From Nephrocerus scutellatus (Eukaryota; Arthropoda; Insecta; Diptera; Pipunculidae): a DNA stretch of 64,000 bases. Both the position numbers and the translations under genes were made by a program. The stretch is from assembly GCA_947095585.1 (NCBI GenBank), contig OX352765.1:21048254-21112253 (forward strand), in the 5' to 3' direction. The notes below the pieces were generated by a model, which ran no database searches, was not told the DNA's origin, and saw only the letters and a program-made list of their open reading frames with translations. Each line of letters starts with the position of its first letter. Within the stretch, counting starts at the first letter, position 1. Of the stretch, positions 24,351 through 35,540 are shown one piece after another.

Positions 24351-24692
24351 CAAAAAATTAGTCAAGTCAAGTTAAATAAAAGTTTTTAAAAAATCAGTCT
24401 CATGTCCAAATACTCAAATACAGTGTAAACTTCTTGCATAGGAACTACTAACCACATATTCCATCGTAATATAGGCATTTTTCAGAATATTTACTTAACG
24501 TCTGGTTCTACCAGAGAAGGTCTATACTCTATACTTCCTCTGACTGCATCACCGTTCCTTTGGGTAACTGATACACTTGGTAAAGTTTTTGTTTGTGCAT
24601 ATGCTGTGGTAATTATTTCTAATTTATGTAATACCATTTATGTAATTTATAATTTACCTATTGTTCCATTCCATTCTTTCGTTTCTATTTAG

Positions 24693-25097
24693 CCTTGAAC
24701 TTACATCCATAATCGACATGTCGAAGCTACTTCATGGATTTTACAATAGAATTTGGACAATGACACCAGCAGAGCTTGAAAAAACACAGCCAAAGTTGGT
24801 CTCGAATGCTTTGAAATCAAAGAGGCGCAAGACAAAGGTACAAGTACATTAGCAATGAAATTGCTATTAATCGATGGTGATTATTATGATACAATAAATT
24901 TCTATTTAACCTTTTAGTTCTGGATATTTTCCATGATAATCGATCGTAATCCCAAAGGATCAACTGAAGATATCGAGTCGACTTTGGGTAAAACTTTTAC
25001 CGCTGAATTGGAGTCGATATTGCAGCCAGAATTGCCGCCATCTTCGGTGCCGGAAGATGTCTGCCTTTTGCGTGACAGTCCATTCAGAATATTAAGG
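24693..25097 (+). CDS. Two phase-matched exons of an unrecognised protein
   Basis: Exon A (24693-24837) follows a tttctatttag acceptor and ends AAG before gtacaa. Exon B (24918-25097) follows ccttttag and ends AGG before gtgagt. The intron is 80 bases, and both sides are phase 0. Together they encode 108 residues: MSKLLHGFYNRIWTMTPAEL, a basic KSKRRKTK at the junction, FWIFSMIIDRNPKGSTEDIE, and an acidic proline-rich end (LQPELPPSSVPEDVCLL). I recognise no domain. Further exons are expected on both sides because exon A starts in phase 2 and exon B ends at a donor, but none were found, so this could be an isolated relic. Confidence 0.5.
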
Positions 25098-25398
25098 GTG
25101 AGTGCACGTATAATTTACGGGACTACTCTGTGGCATTGAACTAGAAATTGTATTCTTAACAACTGTCTATGGCTACATACAAATGTATTCAAGCAGAAAA
25201 AATGAATAAAAAAGTTACTTTCTCGTATCATAGACAGTGGGACAAAAATGCAATGCTTTAAGTTGATTCTAATTTTGGTAAATGGTCTCTATGTCCATAA
25301 GGATTGCTTAATATAAAATGTGTATTTTTTGCGCCTTACAGTGGTATTCTGTCCACTTGAAAACATAAGAACAAAATTTTTCTTAATGTTAAAACATA

Positions 25399-25452
25399 GA
25401 TAAGATATCCATGAACTTGTTTGTCTGCTAACAAGTTCATAGATATCTTATC
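25399..25452. repeat. Inverted repeat hairpin
   Basis: Arms of 22-23 bases containing gataagatatc and its complement, and aacttgtt versus aacaagtt, flank a loop of about 8 bases with one mismatch. Probably a small foldback relic. No flanking gene suggests a regulatory role. Confidence 0.7.
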
Positions 25453-25499
25453 ATCAAAAAATTTAAATAAATTGAACTCACATTCGTTTTTTATTTCTC

Positions 25500-25640
25500 T
25501 GTACATCAGTTAGTCCGTTAGTTTATAGACGCGCTGGAGATCGAACCCGGTGTCCTCCGAGCGGGAGTTAATAGTATTAACAACTCCACCACCGATAGTT
25601 TGAGGACAGGTTTCCTCTAATAGAGCCCTTATCAATGTTG
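25500..25640 (-). repeat. Possible tRNA-related SINE fragment
   Basis: On the minus strand a GGTGGTGGAGTTGTTAATAC block resembles a polymerase III A box, and ACCGGGTTCGATCTCC, 35 bases further on, resembles a B box. Spacing is right for a tRNA-derived head, but the cloverleaf is not convincing and no tail or target duplication was found. Confidence 0.3.
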
Positions 25641-25831
25641 CGGAACTTTAACTTAAAGGGGGGTTTGGTCGTAAATTTTATTTTCAAACGCGATTATTTC
25701 AAAATATGCTCTCGGATAATTTTTTGTTGACAAATGCAGTATTAAAGCCTATTCAATTTCCTACAAAACTATGGCACAATATTTGTACATTCGGTCAACA
25801 AGAGTGAGATAATGCGGTTTGTGTTACTAAA

Positions 25832-25944
25832 GGGTGTTTTTTTGGGAGGTTTGTTTTTCCGATAGATGTCGTTTTATTTTATGACAGTTGTTTTGACAGC
25901 TCAAAGTGGCATTTCTACTCAGTATTGTTTGGCAAATCATTATG

Positions 25945-25978
<34 letters not shown>

Positions 25979-26285
25979 ACATTTGTGAAAAATAGTCGTG
26001 GTAGCCATATGCCAGAAATTGTGTTTAAATGTTAAATGCCAAAAAATTATCTACCAAATAAAAAAAAATTTTGGTCATTTCATAATTTTATATGTGTTTT
26101 ATTCAAAAAAAAATCGGCAACCTCTTAAAAAAACACGTTATATCTTTTTTTTTTTTTTTTTTTTTTTTTTTTCATAATGATTTGCCAAACAATACTGAGT
26201 AGAAATGCCACTTTGAGCTGTCAAAACAACTGTCATAAAATAAAACGACATCTATCGGAAAAACAAACCTCCCAAAAAAACACCC
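25832..26285. mobile_element. Foldback element with about 130-base terminal inverted repeats
   Basis: The left arm begins GGGTGTTTTTTTGGGAGG and the right arm is its complement, ending CACCC at 26285. The arms stay essentially identical for about 130 bases to runs of A (left) and T (right). The flanks GTTACTA (left, then AA) and GTTACTA (right, then CT) suggest a 7-9 base target duplication. The interior of about 170 bases encodes nothing. Near-identical arms imply recent insertion or gene conversion between arms. Confidence 0.85.
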
Positions 26286-26299
26286 GTTACTACTACGTA

Positions 26300-26870
26300 T
26301 AAGAAGAGTTGCATACCGTCTTAGTGTTTCTGCAGCAATAGTGCAACAAAATTACACGTGGAATAGATGCACTCATGCCACTTCACTCCAGTGCGTAATC
26401 TGCTTCAAACGGACTTGCCCAGAAGGACCTAATTTTGTAAGTGGACACCATTTTCACCGACGTTATAGCACACCAAACCGTGCACCGAAGGGGGTGTAAT
26501 TGGCGTTCAAAGATAGATCTTGGATTTTCAGTACCCCAACTTCTGCAATTCTGTTTGTTGAGCGTAACCACTTAGATGAAAATGGGACTCATTATCAAGT
26601 TACGAAAAAACTCAGCATTTTCAGTGTTCAGTTGTTGAAACCGCACTGCACAATCAAGGCGCTTCCAATGGTCCATTGGCTTTAATTCTTACACTAGTTG
26701 TACCATGTAAGGAAGTACATAAAAATTCCTACTCTAAATAGTGTGCAGTGACAAACGGAGCAGACCTAATTGGGCAGAACGTCTTCGAATAGAAGTTCCT
26801 GGTTCGTCTTCAACAGTTTGCCATACAAGCTCTTAAGTTTTGTTCTGATCGAGCTAATCGTGTCTTCCGA
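26300..26870 (-). pseudogene. Mariner-like (Tc1/mariner superfamily) transposase remnant
   Basis: The minus strand encodes, with stops and shifts, TVEDEPRTSIRRRSAQLGL (the end of a helix-turn-helix region), then a QLV-ELKPMDHWKR stretch, then VTLNKQNCRSWGTENPRS and PLHPLRCTVWCAI, all in the order of insect mariner-like transposases (N-K-Q-N-C-R-x-W-G, then H-P-x-x-x-T-V-W-C). The terminal catalytic part is lost. It sits beside the foldback element at 25832-26285, but I cannot show that the two belong together. Confidence 0.75.
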
Positions 26871-26999
26871 ACTCGTAGATCACTATCGGAACCACATTGT
26901 CGAAATCTCTGAACCAATCGCTGAATAACAGTGTTACTGGGTGCATTTCTCACGTTGAAATATCGGTGGTATGCCTTTTGAACTGAACTTAAGTGACTG

Positions 27000-28460
27000 T
27001 CAATGTCAAATATGGTGACGATTATGACTGTTGGGTCTAGTGTTCATATTATAAGTTTGGTTTGACGGTTATTTCATGTTCTAACTTTTAGACACTTAAT
27101 TCAGGAAATTAGACACCTCTATTGATCGGTTTGCTATGCTTGAGCTCGCGTTCAAATTTACCACTGACTTTGCGAATTTTATGTACGCAGTATTGATTAC
27201 AAAAAATATAGCGGCTGATTGAGACAAACAAGTATCAAAATAACTATTAGCCGTTCACACTCGCAGTTTCTAGAGAAGTCGATCAAATCTAACTGTCATG
27301 TTCAATAATGACATAACATAACGACTATTCCGAAGAGCTTATAATAAAGGGAAAATTTAACATCACAAAAAAAGTTAGCTAGTTGGACCGAACTCTTTTT
27401 GAGCGAAGAGGAAATGCAATGAAAATAATGCTAAGCAAATGCTGCAAGTCAACTATTGTTAAGCAAAATCAACTTCTTGCATTTCATGTCATCGCTATTC
27501 AATAGTATGCTTTCCCATTTTCTAAATTAAGCCATCTAACGTTATCTCCAATGTTAAAATCTTAATGTTTTACTTCAAAAATTTTAGGGGACTTTAAAAT
27601 CTTTATACCTTGACATTAAAATCGTAGGAATTTAATTTAAATGCCAATATCAAACTGACTCTTCCTTAACTTTCCATTTGTTTTTTGCTTAAAGCAAATA
27701 GTAAAGCGATATCTCTATACTCTTTGCTTGAAGCAACGTAACTTCCATGTCACACCATTATAAAAGAAAATTAAAACTTTCCTTTAAATTTTCCAAAAAT
27801 ATCCGATTTCACGTTGCTTGCTGGTCGGTGAAAGTATTATCCTGAGTTTTTTCCACGGTCAACTCACAGTAAATTGCAGTTGTTGCTTTTTCTTTGTTGA
27901 TTGATATTAAATTGGTTCATGTCCCCCTAGGGTGTACACACGAGTATGTACTTTATACTTTGTTTACCGTCAAACATTTCTGAGTGTCCTCTCATTCACT
28001 TTACGTGTATCCTTCATTTGTCATGGTTGCATAGTGCTCTTTGAAATTTAAAATCTTGAACCAATTTTTGAGAAATAAATGAATAAATTGAATCCAAAAA
28101 AGATCAAAGCTTATTATCTACATGTGTAATATACTTGGTTTGTGTGGTTGAGTAGGATGGATCTCACTCACTCCAAACTTCTACGTATGTAAAATAAATT
28201 TCCTATTGCACAATTACTTAATGCACGACTTGGTGTAGTGTGGGCCCTCCAAAATTAATTAGTTCCACCATGATGCCATCTGATCCCGTTTTTGAGCCGA
28301 TTTACCGCTCTGCTAACGTTTTCTGGGCTTAGTGGCGGCCATATAGCAATGCCTTGATTGGCGATCAGATCTCTCTCTCTCTATTTTGTAATATGTGCAA
28401 CGCCGTCTTTATTGCGCCATACCACGAACTCTATGCTAAAAATTCTGCATTTGGTGCGGT
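27000..28460. other. Intergenic A+T-rich sequence, nothing recognised
   Basis: No coding region, RNA gene or transposon end could be supported here. Confidence 0.45.
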
Positions 28461-29510
28461 CCTCACTCTATGTAGTGTTTGTGGAGCTTACGGCGAGATT
28501 TTTCTCCTTTCTCCTAATAATATACGTTGCAAATTTCATAAACATCGGTTTGTAAATGTGGTTGATATTAACATTTTGCATTTCTCCCAACAAAAAAAGT
28601 ATCGGCGATAGAATGCAACCTTGTCGCACTCCACTTAGGATCTCGAATTCCTCTGACAGCTTTCCTCTATGCAGCACATGACATTTAGAGCCGTCATAGG
28701 TTTGCTTTTATAATAGCTATTAGTTTATCGGGTAGACCTCCCATGCGCAAGGTGAGCCAGAAAAACTGTCTGTTGACACTGTCAAACGCCTTCTCAAAGT
28801 CGATGAACAGCAGGTGTAGTGGTAACCGGAATTCAACGCACTGTTCAATAATGATCCGCAGGGTGTTGATGTGGTCAACACAGCAGATCCAGTACGGAAA
28901 CCTGCTTGTTCGGCATCGAGTACTACTTTGGCTTTTACCTTTGCAACTGCAGGAAAAACGCAAATGCCTCTCCAGTTTTCGCACTCCATAAGACTACCTT
29001 TTTTAGGGAGCTTCCCCTCTTCCACTCTTCGGAGAAACTTTCTGCTTCCTAAGCTCTCTCTACAAGAGGATATAAAAGCTCTGCTGATGTCGTTGGATCG
29101 GCATGGAGAAGCTCTTCGGGTATACCATCTTGTCCTACCGACTCGCTGCTGCCGGCGTATCTACAATACGAGCTTTAAGTAGCTTACGCTCTTCAATCCG
29201 CCTCAAGGTATCCTCGGTAAGCCACGTGCTGTGCCTTGACTGGCTTCTATCAACAATACTTTCCGCTCCAGATGTGAAAACATTTTTCACAGCTTTCCAA
29301 TGTTCTTGGATGGTTGTCGGCAGTGAGCTGCTGGTTGCTTCCACTCCTTGCGATAAATGATCCCTTAATTGTTGGCGTGCTGAGGGGATCTTTAGCCGTT
29401 CGATGTTACACCTAGGCATTCGGATGATGTTGCGGAGTCTTTGAACTGATGCAGTACGTAACTGGACAGTAGCTACCATAGGGTGATGATCCCGCACCAT
29501 ATCCATGTCG
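28460..29510 (-). pseudogene. LINE endonuclease end and reverse transcriptase remnant, third family
   Basis: Reading from 29510 down: DMVRDHHPMVATVQLRT (S/R-D-H-H box at the end of the endonuclease), a linker ending STWLTEDTLRRIEERK, LPKKGSLMECENWRGI, LLFIDFEKAFDSVNRQF (catalytic D box), and ILSGVRQGCILSPILFLL. The order is correct for one element, but frames change several times and the Y-x-D-D box is not found. This is an inactive copy. The + strand frames over it are shadows. Confidence 0.8.
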
Positions 29511-31479
29511 GCTCCTCATCTGTTTCGGACGTCTAAAAGACAGCTCCTGAAACGTCAGCTGATCGACACATGGTCAATTTGGTTGAATGATGATTGCCTG
29601 TCAGTTGACACCCAGCTGACTTTGTGGCAGGTCTTATGCTCAAACATGGTGCCTCCTATGACAAGATGGTTGGTGTTGCAGAAATCAACAAATCTTTCAC
29701 CATTGTCATTTCATGTCATGTTGTACATTGATTTATAAAAAAATAAATAATTATTGCAATTGCAATTACGAAATTTGTACCGAACAGACAAGAAAAGCGA
29801 GCTAATAAAAACGTTTAAAAAAAAAATTATATCAACAAGATACTGGTCCGAGTCGAGCAGCTTGGTACGTTCATATCGGTTGCGGCTGGGGCCTACCAGC
29901 AAGTGGTCATTCAGTTGCAAGAAGCTCTATCAGGAGATACCCTAGTTGTTTTGGTAATATACGCAAACCATGTACTCACAAAGACAAAATTGTAATTGCT
30001 ACCATTTCTATGATTCCTTGTCAATGGTCATTAGTGTTCCGGTGTAAACTATTGGTCGTTTCTTATGAATTTCTTCAATTTTCAGCAAAAAATTCTTATC
30101 AATTCAAACAACATGTACCATCCTCAACTAAAATTCAAGTTCAATCGCCTTTTCGGCATCCACATGAAAGCTATTGATTATGTAAACAAAGAATAAAAGA
30201 AAGCGAACGTGATTTGTTCAGCAACAGTTGTTTCATTTAACTTCACTTCAGCCCCGATTGAGAAACTCAAAGCAATGAAATCGAAAACCTCACTCTTCCT
30301 TTTTGGTTTTTGTTGAAGTTGCGCACAAGAAGCATACGGCAAGAAGCATACTGTATCTGCTCCTGCTCCTGTTAACTCGCTGTAAAAGTATACACCATAC
30401 ATTCAGGTATTTTCACCATAGCACACAATTGACCAAATAATTTTCCTATAAAAGGACTTGCAACACAGAAAAGTTCTCAGTTCAATTTCGAACATTTTTA
30501 TTGGAACTCGGACCGGAACTTTAAAAGGGATTACTTTCCCATAATCTGCAATTAACTGTTTTATTTTAAAAACAACAGTTTTGTGTTGAAAATCATATAT
30601 CGGTGTCATCTATCGGTGTTAAACTTTTGTTAAACAAAAATATAATTGTTATAAGAATTTTTGTGCGAGTAAATTGTTCATACAACATTATAAGTGAGCA
30701 AGAATTTCTTGAAGTAAATAAACAAAAACAAAACTATTTACTATAAATTTTTACAATTTTAACAAGAAACTATAATTAATAGAATAATAGTACTTAATAA
30801 AAAAAGTACATCTACTATAAATATAAACTTAAATTACTACACAAACCACCTTCTCTGTCGGATTATTATTTTTTAAATAACTTGCGAACTTTTTGTTTAA
30901 CTCAACAAAAACTAAGTGAATAATTAAAGTATAAATGGATGCTTTTAATTCTGCCAAATGGATTAATATTTTATGAATAGAAACCAAACTATTGTACTGA
31001 CTACTGCACAGTTTCTTAGAAGAGTTGCTGAAAAAATTGATCTCATATGCGTAGCACATCACCATTTCATTTCCATGAGCTGTAGCTTAACTTTTAACTT
31101 AAAACTTAGTTAGTTAGAAAACAACAGGAAACACACTTTTTTATACCCTTAGTATGTACGTTAATAAAGAAGCTTTAATTAAATGCTTGCCAGCAGACTT
31201 CTTCTTCATTGTACTTTTTTATTATAGGTACATATATAGAATGCGAAGGCTTTTGTAAACTGCCTACTGTACTCCTCACGTTTCACAATGAACTGACATC
31301 TCAAAGAAAAAATTATAAATTTGTTATTTTTACATTTTTAACTGATTTTACAACCCAATCATTTATAATGGCATTTACCAACATAAAGAATGTATATACC
31401 GCATCTCAAAATCAGAACTCCGTTTTCAAGTGACTCTGTCTCTCTAGCGGATGAGATAAGATCACTACTTTAGTAGACT
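29511..31479. other. Intergenic sequence, nothing recognised
   Basis: A+T-rich. No open frame, RNA or repeat here is convincing. Confidence 0.4.
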
Positions 31480-31684
31480 ACTAGCTTTTCCAGCGCGCTC
31501 CGCCACCCGAACACCACGGCAGGGGTGTACTATTGCCTAAACATAAACAAATCGCAACCCCGATCGTATTCGCACTATGTGGTTTGCCGAGATTTTGTTA
31601 AGACGCATATTCTGTGAAAGTTTCAGCGCAACCGGCTGTATAGTTTTTAAGTTTTAATGTCGTATTATAAACCAACAGACAATA

Positions 31685-31739
<55 letters not shown>

Positions 31740-32007
31740 ACATAGATTACAGTACGTACAAAGCAGCGCAGCATATAACACACAGTCATTATGGCGTAAT
31801 GTTCGTACAGCACAGAAACAGCGCAGCACACAGTCATTATGATGCCCAACCGTTTTTTCGTCGACTTTAGGTATTAAGTTACAAAATTGGTCGCAACGAG
31901 AGATCCTTTTATTAAAACATAATTGGTGAATGCATTTTTTAAATCGGTCTAGTAGTTTCGAAGATCACCTCCAACTAACTTTACCTCTTTATAATATTAG
32001 TATAGAT
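31480..32007 (+). repeat. Dispersed repeat family A, copy 2
   Basis: It is collinear with 3031-3535 from ACTAGC to tataatattagtata, including gagattttgttaagacgcat and cagtacgtacaaagcagcgc. It contains a (TA)n run at 31689-31735 where copy 1 has only a short one, so the microsatellite grew inside the repeat. A 20-40 base duplicated segment follows (cagcgcagcacacagtcatt). Confidence 0.75.
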
Positions 32008-32105
32008 AACACAAGGAACATTCTATCTTTCATTAGAAAGATTTAAAATGCACCCTTTGCATAGTATAGTAAAGGCTAGAGTATAAGAAAGGCGCTGAGC
32101 TTCTT

Positions 32106-32260
32106 AAAAAAACAAAAAACAACCCATAAAATTTTTTTCATGTAATTGGGTGACATGTGTATAAATTTTGAATAAAATCGGGTTGATTTTGAAAAAAATT
32201 ATATGAGAGCCCTTCGGCTCTGGGGCTCGATTTTTACAGAAAGTGTTGTCAACGGAGATA
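32106..32260 (-). repeat. Family B element, fragment (minus orientation)
   Basis: It matches the 3' half of the family in reverse: aaaaacaacccataaaatttttttcat, then aaaatcgggtt and aagtgttgtcaacggaga. About 35-base direct repeats (acaaggaacattctatctt) sit on both sides, at about 32010 and 32263. Confidence 0.6.
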
Positions 32261-32329
32261 ATACAAGGAACATTCTATCTTTTATTAGAAATATTTAAAT
32301 ATAGAAAGATTATAATATAGAGAACTTAA

Positions 32330-33110
32330 AAACCGACAAAAATACAAGCGTGCCAGAAATGATTGCAATGTAAAATTGCGGCGAGCCAAGTTCGCTTATA
32401 ATCAAAGATTGAGGCACAAAATACTACAATATCCCAAAAGTAGTAAAAACTGTTGGTCATTCGTGAAAAGAATTAAAAATACTGTCTCGTCGTCAATTCC
32501 AACGATCATTGACAATGTCAGCTCTAAGAACAAGCAATATACGAGCTGCACACTTTGAAGCTGGCTCCACACTTTCAGATTATCCGTTGTTTATAGCAGT
32601 ACCTTTGAGTATCGAACGCTATCGGATTTAGATATTTACATTCGTACTCGTGAAGCTGCTAAAGTTTAAAGTAACCTCAGCTTACAGAAATCCGCTGGAC
32701 CAGAAGGTATTCCCCCATTACTTTTGAAGAGGTTTTCTTTATGGCACGGCGTAAGCCTCTTTACTTATCCTATTCTTCTGGACTCTTTCCGCCTAGTTGA
32801 AAATAGCTGATATGAAATATCTTGAATCAGATGGCACATCTCACCGAAAAGTGAAACCAGTCTTTTCACATAAATGCGGTTGTTCCTCAGCGCTGTGTTT
32901 TGTCTCCGATACTCTTTATTGTTTTCATTAACGATTTTCTGTCTGTAACTTTTAATGCAATATATGTTCGCATGCTTAAGTCCATTCTCTTCAAATATGG
33001 AACTATAATAACAGCGTATGTAAGCTCGTTAAATTCTGGCATTGACAGAATAGCAAAGTGGGGAGAACACAATAGGGTCGAATTTAACCCAGGAATGTCT
33101 CCTGTTTGTC
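32330..33110 (+). pseudogene. Jockey-type LINE polymerase remnant
   Basis: It encodes in order RRAKFAYNQRLRHKILQYPK with SSKNCWSFVKRIKN (linker before the reverse transcriptase), LQKSAGPEGIPPLLLKR, VPQRCVLSPILFIVFINDF, and GIDRIAKWGEHNRVEFNPG. Stops and shifts, loss of the catalytic aspartates and the abrupt end near 33110 show that it is dead. It is the same family as 1-1760 and 53960-55860. Confidence 0.8.
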
Positions 33111-34019
33111 ACTGGTTTACCAGTTTTTCGCAATATTTTTTTTTGGTATAAGAAAATCAAATTTAATTTCAATTTCAAAACAACGCCAACAGCTAAAAAA
33201 CATAATTCAAATTTGTGATCTCTTGTTGTCACCACATCTCACCGTCTACAATTTTGTCAAAACACAGCCGCCGTAAAACTCAACAAAAAAAAAAAAGCAG
33301 TGCTTATATACCAATTTGTTGGCATTAAATTTATTTACTATGAAATAAAAAAATAAATAAAATAAAAGACCAATTCACACCAACAGATATTCTTATTATA
33401 TGTATTATATCATGAAATAAGATTTTAATTAACGTCTTCTTGTTTTAATGTTGCTAATTTAACTTCATGTGGGATACCTTTTTAGCTCGGTTTTTTCCTA
33501 AGGATTTATTGGAAATGAAATGTGCATTGTACGAAAATTGAGTTTTACTCATACATATGTGTGTGCGACGTTATCAGTCATACGCCCAGTAGCACCCAAT
33601 TGAAAATTGTACACTACTCCAACTGCATTTTCCAAGCGAATAATTTGATTACATTTCACTTGTTTCGATTTTCATGTCAAGAATTGTGTCATGCATAAAC
33701 TATATTCATATGTATAGTATATATGAATTTAAACCAATTCATATAAGTCATATTATGCATATTTGCAACAATTATGACGTTTTCAAAAGACTTCATTATT
33801 TTGATGAACTTGTTAGTTAATGTAATTAAGTTTTCTGTTTGTGTTTAACTCGAAGGACATTGAACATAGTGCATAGTGGCAAGGCAAAACCAATCGAAAT
33901 CCCAATAATTTTAGATGAATTAACACTAATAATTTCGGTAAAATCAGTGCAATTTTTAAAAACTTTTAGAAAAAGACATTGCACCAATTCATTTGACTCC
34001 AAATGTATATATGATCAAA
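33111..34019. other. Intergenic sequence, nothing recognised
   Basis: No supported feature. A short imperfect palindrome of catatgtatagtatatatg type is near 33708-33725. Confidence 0.4.
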
Positions 34020-34024
34020 CGGAT

Positions 34025-34260
34025 ATCACAGAGCTTGGAGTAAGCTTTTGCGCCTTCATTTTGTGTCCTCTTCCGAACAGTACGATTTAAAACAGCCGAT
34101 CTGCAGTTACTGATACGCAATAATTTTAGTTCTTTAAATGATCAGGCCGTCATCAGACAGCTTGGAGTAAGCTTTGGCTTCTTCAATTGTGCTCCTCTTC
34201 ATTTGCGCTCCGCCTGACAGTACGATTTAAGACAGATGGTCATTAGTTACTGACACGCCA
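34025..34260 (+). repeat. Two-copy tandem duplication of about 125 bases
   Basis: The block cagcttggagtaagctttgg with tcctctt and cagtacgatttaagacag occurs twice, near 34028-34110 and 34156-34258, with clear divergence. No coding content. Confidence 0.65.
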
Positions 34261-34440
34261 TTTTTTATGTCATCCGCAACATTTTGAATCACGCGTGCGT
34301 CCTTTGGCTCATTATTTATAATTACTATTATTGTGCATTACAGATATTTACCACATTATATGGTGGCTTAGTTCCTTTATGAATGCCATCATATCTGCCA
34401 GGTCGATCGGTCTGACATTGTGCCATGAAACTGAGTGCAT

Positions 34441-34890
34441 GGTTTTCGGGGTCGCTGAGTTGAATGGTGACGGTAAGACGGCTCTAGGGGGATGGGGTTG
34501 ATAACTGTGGGACGGGGGGTGACCGATATTAGTGTCGATTTTGTGGTTTTCGGGGTCGCTGATTTGAATGGTGATGGTAAGACAGCTCTAGGTGGATGGG
34601 GTCGATAACTAAGGGGGGTCGACTAATATTAGGGTCGATTCTATAGTTTTCGGGATCGCTGAGTTGAATGGTGATAGTAAGAAAGCTCTAGGGGGATGGG
34701 GTCGATACCTGAGGGGGATGACCGATATTAGTGTCCATATAATAGTTCTCGAGGCCACTGAGATGAATAGTGTTGGTAGGACACTCCTATGGGTGAGTTG
34801 TATCCCCGGAGTGGGGAGAGCGACCGATATTAGTATCGATCCGATAGGTTTTGGGGTCGCTGAGATGAATAGTGGTGTTTAGAATGGTAC
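34441..34890 (+). repeat. Tandem repeat array, about 95-110 base units
   Basis: Units beginning ggttttcggggtcgctgag recur near 34441, 34550, 34645, 34742 and 34847, each with a gaccgatattagtgtcgat block. The unit is shared with the array at 23440-23880, 11 kb away. It lies 180 bases before the Helitron helicase remnant. Confidence 0.8.
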
Positions 34891-35070
34891 TCGGCCACCA
34901 TTTGGCGACAAATTTGGGGGTGAGAAAATTGCACTTTAAATTGAAAAAGGTAGATTAGTAGCCGTGTTTTATGGTGATATTAAATTGACATCGATTTTTG
35001 AAATCTGCCGCAGAGCTAATAAATTTCATTTATACGGCTGTTTCTCAAAACTAGCACATTTTGAACCGTT

Positions 35071-35540
35071 TGCGAGAAGGGGCCATTCTTGCTGCTAACA
35101 ATCGAGACACCCACGAAATAAACAATCAAATACTTGCCATGTTAATGGCATAGTCACTGATTATAAGTGTATCGATACAGTTGTAGATACTGATAAGGAA
35201 GTTAATTATCTAACTGAGTTCCTAAACTCACCTAATTCGTCTGAATTGCCACCACATCGTCTTACAGTAGGATCTCCAATTATTTTACTACGGAATCTCG
35301 ACTCGCCAAAACTTTGCAACGGCACAAGACTGTGCGTAAAGGAGATGCTGGGCAATATAATTAAAGTGACTATCTTGACAGAAAAGGGACAGTGGGAAAC
35401 TGTTTTTATCCCCCGAATAGCACTCATTTCGACGGATCTACCTTTTAAATTTAAGAGATTGCAATTACCAGTAAAACTTGCGTTTTCGTTGACGATCAGT
35501 AAGTCGGACAGTTTATTAAGTACTGCGGAGTATAGATTTT
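35071..35540 (+). pseudogene. Helitron Rep-helicase remnant (C-terminal Pif1-like domain)
   Basis: Two frames separated by a shift near 35150 encode GAILAANNRDTHEINNQIL, then IDTVVDTDKEVNYLTEFLNS, ELPPHRLTVGSPIILLRNL, KLCNGTRLCVKEMLGNII and FIPRIALISTD-LPFKFKRLQLPV. These are the characteristic last motifs of the Helitron Pif1-type helicase, in the correct order, over roughly 150 residues. The expected T-I-N-K-A-Q-G-Q motif reads TISKSD and the frame ends soon after, so the gene is broken. I saw no Rep domain. Confidence 0.85.

Noticed and set aside
31689..31735. (TA)n run as a regulatory or origin element
   Set aside because: A simple microsatellite inside a family A repeat; no evidence of function.
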